A DNA stretch of 64,000 bases. Origin: Roseburia sp. AF12-17LB (GTDB lineage: Bacteria > Bacillota > Clostridia > Lachnospirales > Lachnospiraceae). How positions within the stretch are numbered: position 1 is the first letter of the stretch; the number at the start of each line of letters is the position of its first letter. The stretch spans positions 27,099 through 91,098 of the forward strand of contig NZ_QUHR01000011.1 in NCBI RefSeq assembly GCF_003479605.1, in the 5' to 3' direction. The notes under the pieces are model-generated. The model saw only the letters and a list, made by a program, of their open reading frames with translations. It was not told where the DNA came from and searched no databases. The translations under genes and the position numbers were made by a program. Positions 50,897 to 60,675 of the stretch are shown in pieces.

Positions 50897-51922
50897 ATGG
50901 AAAAGAAGGACTTAGACTGGTCTAATCTTGGATTCGGTTATGTAAAGACCGATAAGAGATATGTATCAAATTTCAAAAACGGAGCATGGGATGAGGGAGC
51001 TTTAACCGATGATGCAGATATTGTATTGAATGAATGCGCGGGTGTATTCCAGTATGCACAGACCGTATTTGAAGGATTGAAAGCATATACAACAGAGGAT
51101 GGACATATCGTTACTTTCCGACCTGACTTAAATGCAAGCCGTCTTGCAGATTCAGCACGCAGACTGGAAATGCCGGTATTCCCGGAAGAGCGTTTTGTAG
51201 ATGCAGTACAGAAGGTAGTAGAAGCAAATGCAGCATATGTTCCACCATATGGTTCCGGTGCAACACTTTACATCAGACCATACATGATGGGAACAAATCC
51301 TGTAATCGGTGTAAAACCAGCGGATGAATATCAGTTCCGTATGTTCTGTACACCGGTAGGACCATATTTCAAGGGTGGCGCAAAGCCAATTACCATCCGT
51401 GTCAGTGACTATGACCGTGCAGCACCTTGCGGAACCGGTAATATCAAAGCTGGTCTGAATTACGCAATGAGTCTTCATGCAATCGTAACTGCACATGCAG
51501 ACGGATTTGATGAGAATATGTACTTAGACCCTAAGACAAGAACTAAGGTAGAAGAGACAGGTGGAGCAAACTTCATCTTCGTTACCAAGGATAATAAACT
51601 GGTTACACCGAAGTCAGATTCTATTCTGCCATCCATTACACGTCGTTCACTGGTATATGTTGCAGAACATTATCTTGGAATGAAAGTAGAACACAGAGAA
51701 GTATACTTCGATGAAGTAAAAGACTTCGCAGAGGCAGGACTTTGCGGAACAGCAGCAGTTATTTCTCCAATCGGAAAGATTGTTGACCACGGCAAAGAAA
51801 TCTTAATTCCAAGTGGAATGGAAGAAATGGGACCTGTAACAAAGAAACTTTATGATACTCTGACCGGAATCCAGATGGGACGTATTGAAGCTCCAGAAGG
51901 ATGGATTAAGAGAATCCTGTAA
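50897..51922 (+). CDS. ilvE: Branched-chain amino acid aminotransferase
   Basis: 341 residues from the ATG at 50897, which is 8 bases after GGAGG; an earlier ATG at 50882 overlaps that site. A class IV PLP enzyme: FQYAQTVFEGLKAY, the PLP lysine in CGTGNIKAGLNYA, and VEETGGANFIFV. Interconverts leucine, isoleucine and valine with their keto acids. Not linked to the liv operon 30 kb away but in the same metabolism. Followed by a strong terminator. Confidence 0.95.
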   Translation: MEKKDLDWSNLGFGYVKTDKRYVSNFKNGAWDEGALTDDADIVLNECAGVFQYAQTVFEGLKAYTTEDGHIVTFRPDLNASRLADSARRLEMPVFPEERFVDAVQKVVEANAAYVPPYGSGATLYIRPYMMGTNPVIGVKPADEYQFRMFCTPVGPYFKGGAKPITIRVSDYDRAAPCGTGNIKAGLNYAMSLHAIVTAHADGFDENMYLDPKTRTKVEETGGANFIFVTKDNKLVTPKSDSILPSITRRSLVYVAEHYLGMKVEHREVYFDEVKDFAEAGLCGTAAVISPIGKIVDHGKEILIPSGMEEMGPVTKKLYDTLTGIQMGRIEAPEGWIKRIL

Positions 51923-51980
51923 GAGACATATTGTAAATGAAACATAAGAAACACGCATTGCGGGTTTCCTACATAAACGA

Positions 51981-52014
51981 GAGGCGGTATCCGGAAGGAT
52001 GCCGCCTCGTTTTG
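51981..52014 (+). terminator. Terminator after ilvE
   Basis: GAGGCGGTATCC (51981-51992) pairs with GGATGCCGCCTC, one mismatch, followed by GTTTT. Confidence 0.85.
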
Positions 52015-52103
52015 TGTTGTTCAGTATTTGTAAGAAGCTGCCAGAAATCTGTAAGAACTCCCGGTGGCAGCATCTGTAGATATAGAAAATTTGAAAATAG
52101 GAA

Positions 52104-52132
52104 TTGACATTTAAAAATACAGGTTCTATACT
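52104..52132 (+). promoter_or_regulatory. Strong sigma-A-like promoter of the ileS leader
   Basis: Perfect TTGACA (52104-52109), 17 bp, TATACT (52127-52132). Confidence 0.8.
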
Positions 52133-52139
52133 TATTAAG

Positions 52140-52401
52140 AATATGAAAAGACGATGACGAAGAGAGTAGTTTTCCATGGAAAGTCAAAGAGAGCCGGGGC
52201 AGGTGGAAACCGGCATGAGTAAATGGAAAATGAAAATCACTTCCAAGTTGCAGTTCGAACAGGCAAAGCTGCGTTAGTAGAAACTGACGGATTTCCCCCG
52301 TTATGGGAACGTATATGCGAAGCTGTAAGCTTCAAGTATGTTGTAACAAGGTGGTTAGAAACGACAGGCGCGCGTCCTTATTACAGGACGGCGCCTTTTT
52401 T
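52140..52401 (+). promoter_or_regulatory. T-box leader for isoleucine upstream of ileS
   Basis: Stem I has the AGAGAG-GCCGGGG bulge region and a GGTGGAAACC loop, followed by a specifier loop with ATC at 52236-52238, an isoleucine codon, in the usual AATGAAAATCACTTCC context. The antiterminator element AAGGTGGTT lies at about 52348-52356, followed by the terminator GGCGCGCGTCCT/AGGACGGCGCC (52367-52395) and TTTTTT. When tRNA-Ile is uncharged, its 3' end binds the GGTGG bulge and lets transcription reach ileS. The element fits the gene it controls. Confidence 0.88.
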
Positions 52402-52528
52402 ACTTTACAGGAAATTGCTTTCCTGTAAAGTAAAAAACGCTCCGCGAGGATGCACACTGCGGCGTATAAGGTAGATGTCGCAAGCGACCGCCGCAGGCGC
52501 GAGAATGTGCCAAGGCACATTCTTTTTT
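52402..52528 (+). terminator. Extra hairpins and a second intrinsic terminator between T-box and ileS
   Basis: After the T-box terminator come ACTTTACAGGAAA/TTTCCTGTAAAGT (52402-52433, perfect 13-14 bp), CTGCGGCG/CGCCGCAG (starting near 52468) with an inner GTCGC/GCGAC, and GAATGTGCC/GGCACATTC (52503-52522) followed directly by TTTTTT, which is a textbook terminator. The middle part is more GC-rich than the flanks and may be an inserted repeat. Confidence 0.7.
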
Positions 52529-52570
52529 ACGCGGCTAGCGAGAAACTGAAAATTTTAAAGGAGGACTAAC

Positions 52571-55500
52571 ATGTACGAAAAAGTTTCCCCAAATCTGAAT
52601 TTTGTGGACAGAGAAAAACAGACCGTAAAATTCTGGAAAGAAAATGACATTTTTAAGAAAAGTATGGAGAACCGGAAAGAAGGCGAGACCTATACTTTCT
52701 ATGATGGACCGCCAACTGCAAATGGTAAGCCACATATCGGTCATGTATTAACCCGTGTTATCAAGGATATGATTCCAAGATACCAGACTATGAAGGGCAA
52801 ATATGTCCCACGTAAAGCCGGATGGGATACCCATGGACTTCCGGTAGAGCTGGAAGTAGAAAAGCTTTTAGGATTAAACGGAAAAGAGCAGATTGAAGAA
52901 TATGGTATGGAGCCATTCATCAAGAAATGTAAAGAATCCGTATGGAAATACAAAGGAATGTGGGAAGATTTTTCAGGAACCGTTGGATTCTGGGCTGATA
53001 TGGATAACCCATATGTAACCTATGATGATAATTTCATTGAATCTGAGTGGTGGGCTCTTAAGAAAATCTGGGATAAGAAGCTGTTATACAAAGGTTTCAA
53101 GATTGTTCCTTACTGCCCGAGATGTGGAACTCCGCTTTCTTCTCAGGAAGTAGCACAGGGATATAAGACGGTAAAAGAACGTTCCGCAATCGTAAGATTC
53201 AAAGTAATCGGAGAAGATGCATATTTCCTGGCATGGACCACAACTCCATGGACACTTCCATCTAACGTTGCACTTTGTGTAAACCCGGACGAGACTTACT
53301 GTAAAGTAAAAGCTGCTGACGGATATACTTATTATATGGCAGAAGCACTGTTAGATAAGGTACTTGGCAAATTTGCGGATGAAGAAAATGGCGTAAAAGC
53401 ATATGAAGTATTGGATACTTTCCCAGGAAAGTCCTTAGAGTACAAGGAATATGAGCCATTATTTGACTGCGCAAAGGAAATCTGTGAGAAACAGCATAAG
53501 AAAGGCTACTATGTAACCTGTGATACTTATGTAACCATGACAGATGGTACCGGTATCGTTCACATCGCACCTGCATTTGGTGAAGACGATGCCCAGGTTG
53601 GCCGTAGATATGACCTTCCATTTGTCCAGTTAGTAGACGGAAAAGGAGAACTTACCAAAGAAACTCCATATGCCGGTGTATTTGTAAAGAAAGCAGACCC
53701 AATGGTATTAAAAGACCTGGAAGAAAAAGGACTGCTCTTTGATGCACCAAAATTTGAACATGAATATCCACACTGCTGGCGTTGTGATACTCCGCTGATT
53801 TACTATGCAAGAGAATCCTGGTTCATTAAGATGACCGCTGTAAAAGAGGATTTGATCCGCAATAACAATACCGTAAACTGGATTCCGGAATCTATCGGAA
53901 AAGGACGTTTCGGTGACTGGCTTGAAAATATTCAGGACTGGGGTATTTCCCGTAACCGTTACTGGGGAACTCCGCTTCCTGTATGGGAGTGTTCCTGTGG
54001 ACATCAGGAGTGTATCGGAAGCCGTGCAGAATTAGCAGAGCGCAGTGGTAACCCGGATGATGCCAAAGTAGAATTACATCGTCCATACATTGATGCAGTA
54101 ACCTTCAAGTGCCCGGATTGTGGCGGCGAAATGCATCGTGTACCGGAAGTAATTGACTGCTGGTTTGACTCAGGAGCAATGCCATTTGCACAGCATCATT
54201 ATCCATTTGAAAATGAAGACCTCTTTAAACAGCAGTTCCCTGCACAGTTTATTTCCGAGGCAGTAGACCAGACCCGTGGATGGTTCTATTCCCTGATGGC
54301 AGAGTCTACCTTATTATTTAATAAAGCACCATATGAAAATGTTATCGTATTGGGACATGTACAGGATGAAAATGGACAGAAGATGAGTAAGTCCAAAGGA
54401 AATGCCGTTGACCCGTTTGATGCATTAGAGACTTACGGAGCAGATGCAATCCGCTGGTATTTCTACATCAATTCTGCACCATGGCTGCCAAACCGTTTCC
54501 ATGGAAAGGCAGTACAGGAAGGACAGCGTAAATTCCTTGGAACACTTTGGAATACTTATGCATTCTTCGTGTTGTATGCAAATATTGATGAATTTGATGC
54601 AACCAAATATACACTGGATTATGAGAAACTTTCCGTTATGGATAAATGGCTTCTCTCCAAACTCAATACACTGATTAAGACTGTAGATAATAATCTGGGT
54701 AATTATCGTATTCCGGAAGCTGCAAGAGCACTGGATGAATTTGTAGATGAGATGAGTAACTGGTATGTAAGACGTTGTCGTGAGCGTTTCTGGGCAAAGG
54801 GCATGGAGCAGGATAAAATCAATGCATATATGACTCTTTATACTGCACTGGTAACTGTATGCAAGGTAGCAGCGCCGATGATTCCTTTCATGACAGAAGA
54901 AATTTACCAGAACCTGGTATGCAGCATCGACAAGAGTGCGCCGGAAAGCATCCATCTTTGCGACTATCCGGTGGCAAACGAGAGCTGGATAGACAGTGAA
55001 TTAGAGAAAAATATGGACGAAGTATTGAAAATCGTTGTTATGGGCCGTGCCTGCAGAAATACTGCAAATATCAAGAACCGCCAGCCGATTGGAAATATGT
55101 TTGTAAAAGCACCATTTGAATTATCCGAATACTTTACAGAGATTATCGAAGATGAGCTGAATGTAAAGAAAGTGACATTTACAGAGGATGTCAGTGCATA
55201 TACTAGCTATACCTTCAAACCACAGCTTCGTACCGTTGGACCGAAATTCGGTAAATATTTAGGCCAGATTCAGAAAGTACTTGCAGAATTAGACGGCAAC
55301 AAGGCAATGGCTGAGCTTAAGAGCACAGGTGCACTGAAACTTGACAGTATAAGCGACGAAGTTGTATTATATGAAGAGGATTTACTTATCACCATGACAC
55401 AGCAGGAAGGTTACATGACAGAAGGTGATAATGAAGTGACCGTAGTTCTTGATACGAACCTTACTCCGGAACTTTTAGAGGAAGGAATGGTAAGAGAATT

Positions 55501-55729
55501 AATCAGCAAAATCCAGACAATGCGTAAGGAAGCAGGATTTGAAGTAATGGATAAAATTACTGTTTCTTATAAGGCAGATCAGAAAGTAAAAGACATCTTT
55601 GCAAAATATGGGGAAGAAATTGCAAAAGAAGTTCTGGCTGAGAGCGTTGTGGCTGATACGGTGAACGGATATCAGAAAGAATGGAACATTAATGGTGAAA
55701 CAGTTGTGCTTGGCGTGGAAAAGAAATAA
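52571..55729 (+). CDS. ileS: Isoleucyl-tRNA synthetase, type-2-like
   Basis: 1052 residues. HIGH motif in PPTANGKPHIGHV near residue 55, KMSKS motif in GQKMSKSKGN near residue 604, an editing domain between (WTTTPWTLPSNVA), and an anticodon-binding C-terminal domain. The length and YDGPPTANGKPHIGH rather than LHDGPPYANGDIHIGH indicate the type-2 form, which resembles eukaryotic enzymes and is known to tolerate mupirocin better than type 1. Starts behind AAGGAGG 40 bases after the second terminator. Confidence 0.96.
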   Translation: MYEKVSPNLNFVDREKQTVKFWKENDIFKKSMENRKEGETYTFYDGPPTANGKPHIGHVLTRVIKDMIPRYQTMKGKYVPRKAGWDTHGLPVELEVEKLLGLNGKEQIEEYGMEPFIKKCKESVWKYKGMWEDFSGTVGFWADMDNPYVTYDDNFIESEWWALKKIWDKKLLYKGFKIVPYCPRCGTPLSSQEVAQGYKTVKERSAIVRFKVIGEDAYFLAWTTTPWTLPSNVALCVNPDETYCKVKAADGYTYYMAEALLDKVLGKFADEENGVKAYEVLDTFPGKSLEYKEYEPLFDCAKEICEKQHKKGYYVTCDTYVTMTDGTGIVHIAPAFGEDDAQVGRRYDLPFVQLVDGKGELTKETPYAGVFVKKADPMVLKDLEEKGLLFDAPKFEHEYPHCWRCDTPLIYYARESWFIKMTAVKEDLIRNNNTVNWIPESIGKGRFGDWLENIQDWGISRNRYWGTPLPVWECSCGHQECIGSRAELAERSGNPDDAKVELHRPYIDAVTFKCPDCGGEMHRVPEVIDCWFDSGAMPFAQHHYPFENEDLFKQQFPAQFISEAVDQTRGWFYSLMAESTLLFNKAPYENVIVLGHVQDENGQKMSKSKGNAVDPFDALETYGADAIRWYFYINSAPWLPNRFHGKAVQEGQRKFLGTLWNTYAFFVLYANIDEFDATKYTLDYEKLSVMDKWLLSKLNTLIKTVDNNLGNYRIPEAARALDEFVDEMSNWYVRRCRERFWAKGMEQDKINAYMTLYTALVTVCKVAAPMIPFMTEEIYQNLVCSIDKSAPESIHLCDYPVANESWIDSELEKNMDEVLKIVVMGRACRNTANIKNRQPIGNMFVKAPFELSEYFTEIIEDELNVKKVTFTEDVSAYTSYTFKPQLRTVGPKFGKYLGQIQKVLAELDGNKAMAELKSTGALKLDSISDEVVLYEEDLLITMTQQEGYMTEGDNEVTVVLDTNLTPELLEEGMVRELISKIQTMRKEAGFEVMDKITVSYKADQKVKDIFAKYGEEIAKEVLAESVVADTVNGYQKEWNINGETVVLGVEKK

Positions 55730-55743
55730 GCAGAATAAAGATA

Positions 55744-55778
55744 AGGGAGCGGAGCCGACAGTGGCTTGCTCCCTTTTT
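55744..55778 (+). terminator. Terminator between ileS and glgP
   Basis: AGGGAGC (55744-55750) pairs with GCTCCCT (55768-55774), followed by TTTT, with extra pairing of GGAGCC with GGCTT inside the loop. Confidence 0.75.
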
Positions 55779-55817
55779 GCACAAAAAACACCGGAATCGA
55801 AACAAAAGGAGAACATT

Positions 55818-58292
55818 ATGAAAAGCAAAATGTTTGAAAAGGAAACCTTCAAAAAAGAGGTAGTTGAGAACGTAAAATACCTCTATCGTAAGACAATGGA
55901 TGAAGCAAGCGAGCAGGAAATTTTCCAGGCAGTATCCTACGTTGTAAAAGATGTAATCATTGACCAGTGGCTTGCAACCCAGCAGGAATTTGATAAAGCA
56001 GATCCAAAGATTGTATACTATATGTCCATGGAGTTCTTAATGGGCCGTGCATTAGGCAATAACCTGATTAACCTAACTGTGTACAATGAAGTGAAAGAAG
56101 CTTTAGAGGAAATGGGAATCAACTTAAATGCCATAGAGGATCAGGAGCCGGACCCGGCACTTGGAAATGGTGGACTGGGAAGACTTGCTGCCTGCTTTAT
56201 GGAATCTTTGGCAACTCTGGGATATCCGGCATATGGTTGTGGAATCCGTTACCATTATGGAATGTTCCGTCAGAAAATAGAGAATGGTTATCAGGTAGAA
56301 GAGCCGGATAACTGGTTACAGAATGGATATCCATTTGAATTAAAACGTCCGGAATACAATTTCGAAGTAAAATTTGGTGGATATGTACGTGCAGAGGCAC
56401 AGCCAGATGGAAGAACTAGATTCGTACAGGAAGGCTATCAGTCCGTAAAAGCAATTCCTTATGATATGCCAATCGTAGGTTATAACAATAATGTAGTAAA
56501 TACATTGATGATCTGGGATGCAGAGCCAATGGAATGCTTCGAGCTGGATTCCTTTGATAAAGGTGATTATCATCGTGCAATCGAACAGCAGAACCTTGCA
56601 AAGAACTTAGTAGAAGTTCTCTATCCGAATGATAACCATATCGCAGGAAAAGAGCTTCGTTTAAAACAGCAGTACTTCTTTGTATCTGCCAGCTTGCAGC
56701 GTGCTATTGCAAGATTTAAGAAGAATCATCCAGACATCCATATGCTTCCTGAAAAAGCAGTATTCCAGATGAATGATACCCATCCAACCGTAGCAGTTGC
56801 AGAGTTAATGCGTATCTTACTGGATGAAGAAGGCTTAGAGTGGGAGGATGCATGGAATATTACAACAAAATGCTGTGCATATACCAACCATACCATCATG
56901 GCAGAAGCATTAGAGAAATGGCCAATCGAGATTTTCTCAAGACTGCTTCCTAGAATTTACCAGATTGTAGAAGAAATTAACCGTCGTTTTGTACTGGAAA
57001 TCCAGCAGAAATATCCTGGAGACAACCATAAGATTGAGAAGATGGCAATTGTATATGATGGTCAGGTTAAAATGGCTCATCTGGCAATCTGTGCAGGATA
57101 TTCTGTAAATGGTGTAGCGGCACTTCATACAGAAATCCTTAAGAAACAGGAATTAAAAGATTTCTACGAGATGTTCCCGGAGAAATTTAATAATAAGACC
57201 AATGGTATTACACAGCGTCGTTTCTTAATGCATGGTGATCCATTGCTTGCAGACTGGGTAACCAAATATGTTGGAAAAGACTGGATTACAGACCTTTCCC
57301 GCATCAAGAGATTAGAGTTCTATGCAGATGATGAAAAGGTTCAGCAGGAATTCTTAAATATCAAATACCAGAATAAGCTGCGTCTTGCATCTTATATCGA
57401 AGAACACAACGGAATTGAAGTAAATCCTCGTTCTATCTTTGATGTACAGGTAAAACGTCTGCATGAGTACAAACGCCAGCTCTTAAATATTCTTCATGTA
57501 ATGTATCTTTACAATGAATTAAAAGAGCATCCGGATATGGAATTTATTCCAAGAACTTTCATTTTCGGAGCAAAAGCAGCAGCAGGCTACCGCAATGCAA
57601 AACTTACCATCAAATTAATCAACTCTGTTGCAGATGTCATCAACAATGATAAGTCTATCAACGGAAAGATTAAGGTTGTATTTATCGAAGACTACAAGGT
57701 ATCCAATGCAGAGATTATTTTTGCAGCAGCAGATGTCAGCGAGCAGATTTCTACCGCAAGTAAGGAAGCTTCCGGAACCGGTAATATGAAGTTCATGCTG
57801 AATGGAGCGCTTACTATCGGAACCATGGATGGTGCAAATGTTGAGATGGCAGAAGAAGTCGGCAAAGAAAACATGTTTATCTTCGGTATGAGCTCTGACG
57901 AAGTGATTGCTCATGAGCAGAAACGCGATTATGACCCAATGCAGATTTTCAACAATGATCAGGATGTCCGTAAAGTTCTGATGCAGTTAATCAACGGATT
58001 CTATTCACCAAATGATCCGGAATTGTTCCGTGACCTTTACAACTCACTGCTGAATACACAGTGCACACAGTACGCAGATACTTACTTTATTCTGGCAGAC
58101 TTCCGTTCTTATGTGGAAGCACAGAAGAAGATTAATGCTGCATATGCAGATGAAAAAGAATGGGCTAGAAAAGCAATCTTAAATATTGCAGCTTCCGGCA
58201 AATTCTCATCTGACCGTACGATTCAGGAATATGTGGATGATATCTGGCACCTGAACAAAATCACTGTTACAGTAGATGACAAAGCAGAATAA
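55818..58292 (+). CDS. glgP: Glycogen/starch/maltodextrin phosphorylase
   Basis: 824 residues from the ATG at 55818 behind AAAGGAG; the frame is open further upstream but that part lies in the terminator. YYMSMEFLMGRALGNNL near the N-terminus, DPALGNGGLGRLAACFM, VKRLHEYKRQLLNI and the cofactor lysine region EASGTGNMKFMLNGALTIG. Releases glucose 1-phosphate from glycogen or maltodextrin. Transcribed alone, without other glycogen genes nearby. Confidence 0.96.
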   Translation: MKSKMFEKETFKKEVVENVKYLYRKTMDEASEQEIFQAVSYVVKDVIIDQWLATQQEFDKADPKIVYYMSMEFLMGRALGNNLINLTVYNEVKEALEEMGINLNAIEDQEPDPALGNGGLGRLAACFMESLATLGYPAYGCGIRYHYGMFRQKIENGYQVEEPDNWLQNGYPFELKRPEYNFEVKFGGYVRAEAQPDGRTRFVQEGYQSVKAIPYDMPIVGYNNNVVNTLMIWDAEPMECFELDSFDKGDYHRAIEQQNLAKNLVEVLYPNDNHIAGKELRLKQQYFFVSASLQRAIARFKKNHPDIHMLPEKAVFQMNDTHPTVAVAELMRILLDEEGLEWEDAWNITTKCCAYTNHTIMAEALEKWPIEIFSRLLPRIYQIVEEINRRFVLEIQQKYPGDNHKIEKMAIVYDGQVKMAHLAICAGYSVNGVAALHTEILKKQELKDFYEMFPEKFNNKTNGITQRRFLMHGDPLLADWVTKYVGKDWITDLSRIKRLEFYADDEKVQQEFLNIKYQNKLRLASYIEEHNGIEVNPRSIFDVQVKRLHEYKRQLLNILHVMYLYNELKEHPDMEFIPRTFIFGAKAAAGYRNAKLTIKLINSVADVINNDKSINGKIKVVFIEDYKVSNAEIIFAAADVSEQISTASKEASGTGNMKFMLNGALTIGTMDGANVEMAEEVGKENMFIFGMSSDEVIAHEQKRDYDPMQIFNNDQDVRKVLMQLINGFYSPNDPELFRDLYNSLLNTQCTQYADTYFILADFRSYVEAQKKINAAYADEKEWARKAILNIAASGKFSSDRTIQEYVDDIWHLNKITVTVDDKAE

Positions 58293-58318
58293 AATTAGGA
58301 AATAAAAGCATAAGCATA

Positions 58319-58369
58319 AAAACAGAAAGAGGCAGCAGTCCGGCAGGGCGGCTGTCTTTTTCTGTTCAA
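58319..58369. terminator. Terminator after glgP
   Basis: ACAGAAAGAGGCAGC pairs, with mismatches, with GCTGTCTTTTTCTGT around CCGGCAGGGCG; A's before and T's after. Confidence 0.7.
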
Positions 58370-58649
58370 GCAAATCAATTCTGCTCTTCCACAAGACTGC
58401 TATAGATTATGTTTTCGGGTTATGTCTGCCGGAAAAAATTTACTTGTATTCAATGGGCTTATTTGTTACAATCAACACAAAGCATATATTCTGATTTTCG
58501 AATGGCGAAAGCCAGTCTAAATTTCTAGTATCAATTCAATGAATTCTATGCTTTTAAATTCTAATTACAATTAATAAACGCATAGTGCATTGAATAGGCG
58601 GAAGTTTAGGAAAATATGAGATATATGCAATCCTGCTTTTCACTGCATT
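58370..58649 (+). promoter_or_regulatory. Gap before the Rpn-type gene: one promoter, otherwise nothing seen
   Basis: TTGTAT (58444-58449), 17 bp, TACAAT (58467-58472) is a likely promoter. The remaining bases are AT-rich, without a hairpin or a frame with a ribosome site. Confidence 0.45.
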
Positions 58650-58667
58650 ATGGGAAAAGGAGGAAAA

Positions 58668-59531
58668 ATGAGAACTTTAGAAGAACTGAATCTGGTGGAT
58701 GACTTTTTAGTAAACAGCTTAACCAGTCACAAAATTTATGGGGAACAGTCAGCAAGGTATATTTTGGAATGCATTCTGCATCGACAGATAGGAAAGCTTA
58801 CGGTAGTGCCGCAGCGTTTCTTTTGCGGAGAGAATACAGAAACCCACGGAATCCGGCTGGATGTATATCTGGATGAAGAGAATGGTGAAATCTTTGATAT
58901 AGAACCGGACCAGAATGACGGAAAGAACGAGATGGCAGCATTACCAAGAAGAGTACGGTTTTATCATGCAAAAATTGATGCCGGAAATTTACCATCGGGC
59001 GAAACCTATGGAAGTCTTCGGAATGTTGTTGTTATTTTCATTACAACCTATGACCCCTTTGGACTGAATCGTATGGTGTATACCGTTAAGAACTGCTGTG
59101 TAGAAGTGCCGGAGTTAAAGTATGAAGATGGGGCGCAGACCATATTTTTGTATACAAGAGGAAGTGAAGGAAATCCACCGGATGAATTAAAACAGCTACT
59201 GCATTACATGGAGCATTCATCCGTAGAGAATGCTTCCACCGAAAACCTGAAAAAGTTACACCGGATGGTAACTGCAGTCAAACGGGATGGAGAGGTAGGT
59301 CTTGCATATATGAAGAGCTTTGAGAGAGAAGAAAGAATTCGCAAACAGGGCGAAGAGGAAGGCAGAAAAGAAGGCTTGGAAGAGGGCGAAATAGTAGGAA
59401 AAACGAAGGAAGTTATAAAGCTTGGACGCAGATTCGGAAAGTCAGAGAAGGAAATTATTTTATTGCTGCAGGAGGAACTGCATATAGATAAAGATAAGGC
59501 AACGGATTTTCTGGAAAAGTATGATAAGTAA
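58668..59531 (+). CDS. Rpn/PD-(D/E)XK nuclease family (transposase-like) protein
   Basis: 287 residues from the ATG at 58668 behind AGGAGG. N-terminal PD-(D/E)XK nuclease core with GIRLDVYLDEENGEIFDIEPDQ (the D...ExQ pattern), the helical NEMAALPRRVRFYHAKIDA part and VIFITTYDPFG, then a charged coiled region with a repeated Gly-Glu pattern (QGEEEGRKEGLEEGEIVGK) and a short helical end. Members often occur in many genomic copies and promote recombination-type DNA cutting; transposition itself is doubtful. No terminal repeats were seen around it. Confidence 0.88.
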   Translation: MRTLEELNLVDDFLVNSLTSHKIYGEQSARYILECILHRQIGKLTVVPQRFFCGENTETHGIRLDVYLDEENGEIFDIEPDQNDGKNEMAALPRRVRFYHAKIDAGNLPSGETYGSLRNVVVIFITTYDPFGLNRMVYTVKNCCVEVPELKYEDGAQTIFLYTRGSEGNPPDELKQLLHYMEHSSVENASTENLKKLHRMVTAVKRDGEVGLAYMKSFEREERIRKQGEEEGRKEGLEEGEIVGKTKEVIKLGRRFGKSEKEIILLLQEELHIDKDKATDFLEKYDK

Positions 59532-59561
59532 GACGATTAGAAAGAATGTGAGAATTACAGC

Positions 59562-60083
59562 ATGAGCAACAAATTGGCGAAGCATCAGAAACAAAAAGAA
59601 CGATTAACCGGAAAGCAGAAGAAAGTTCTGTTCTGGAGTTGTTTTGCTGCTTTGAGCATAGCTTTTCTGGCGGTCTGGTTAAACGTATTCTTGATGTCGA
59701 ATGCACTTGACAGGCAAATGGAAGAGATGGTACTAGGAGAAGATTATGATAGAGAAGATGTAGTGATAACAGATAAAAGGAGCGAAGATGCTTCGGCAGA
59801 TAATGCCATATCTCAAAATTATTTCGTCTATTATCATGGTGGAAAAACGAATGAATATAATAAGCGGATGCAGGTGCCGGAAAGTGTATATACAGAATAT
59901 GAGGTGGGAGATACCATAACTGCATATACTACAGATCATATAAAATATTCTTATAATAAAGCGGGCATTCTTCCAGATAAAAAATATAGGAACAATGAAT
60001 TAATGAAAGTAGCCGGAGTGTTGCTGGGGGCTGCAATAGGTTTCCTGAGTTTGTGGGGCTTATTAAACAGAAAGATAAGTTAA
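59562..60083 (+). CDS. Two-pass membrane protein of unknown function
   Basis: 173 residues: a basic N-terminus (KLAKHQKQKERLTGKQKK), a membrane helix (about 22-44), an external part of about 90 residues rich in D, E and Y, and a second helix near the end (about 148-168). The general form resembles DUF3592-like small proteins, without certainty. It starts 30 bases after the Rpn-type gene and precedes the phosphatase by 27 bases, so the three may be cotranscribed. Confidence 0.65.
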   Translation: MSNKLAKHQKQKERLTGKQKKVLFWSCFAALSIAFLAVWLNVFLMSNALDRQMEEMVLGEDYDREDVVITDKRSEDASADNAISQNYFVYYHGGKTNEYNKRMQVPESVYTEYEVGDTITAYTTDHIKYSYNKAGILPDKKYRNNELMKVAGVLLGAAIGFLSLWGLLNRKIS

Positions 60084-60110
60084 AAACTATGATTTTAGGA
60101 GAAATTCAAA

Positions 60111-60659
60111 ATGTTATATATTATGCGGCATGGAAAAACGGAATGGAATGCATTACATAAAATACAGGGAAGAACGGATATCCCATTAAATGAAGAAGGA
60201 CGCCTGATGGCGGAAAAAGCATGCGAAGAGTATAAGGATTTGCACATAGATGTGTGTTATTGTTCTCCGTTGATAAGGGCTGTTGAGACAGCACAAATTG
60301 TGTTAAAAAACCGGAAAATTCCAATAATAAAAGACGAACGGCTGATGGAAATGAGTTTTGGCGATTATGAGGGAATCGAAAACAGCTTTGCTATTCCGGA
60401 TTGCCCGATTAATATTTTGTTTCAAAAGCCGGGAGAATATCACGAATCGATAGGTGGAGCAGAAACCTGGGAGGAACTCTTTGCAAGAACCGGAGCATTT
60501 TTGAAGGAAGTGATAGACCCGCAGCTACAGGAAGGTAAGGATATCCTGATTGTGGGACATGGTGCGATGAATGCAAGCATTATCTGTCAGGTGAAAGGTA
60601 TGCCGATTGAGGAGTTTTGGAGTGCGGGACTTGAACAGTGTAAAATTTTGGAACTGTAA
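60111..60659 (+). CDS. Histidine phosphatase family protein
   Basis: 182 residues. RHG motif at the start (MLYIMRHGKTEWNALH), YCSPLIRAVETAQ, and the second histidine in ILIVGHGAMNA. The phosphoglycerate-mutase/phosphatase superfamily; small members of this size are usually broad phosphatases. The stop is followed after 16 bases by the end of the convergent AraC gene. Confidence 0.92.
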   Translation: MLYIMRHGKTEWNALHKIQGRTDIPLNEEGRLMAEKACEEYKDLHIDVCYCSPLIRAVETAQIVLKNRKIPIIKDERLMEMSFGDYEGIENSFAIPDCPINILFQKPGEYHESIGGAETWEELFARTGAFLKEVIDPQLQEGKDILIVGHGAMNASIICQVKGMPIEEFWSAGLEQCKILEL

Positions 60660-60675
60660 ATGGAAAAGATGATTT

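Noticed and set aside
52223..52474. 83-codon open frame upstream of ileS
   Set aside because: It lies over the T-box stems and terminator and has no ribosome site.
58668..59531. Insertion sequence around the Rpn-type gene
   Set aside because: No terminal inverted repeats or target duplications were seen within the flanking 300 bases, and the family is known to occur without them.
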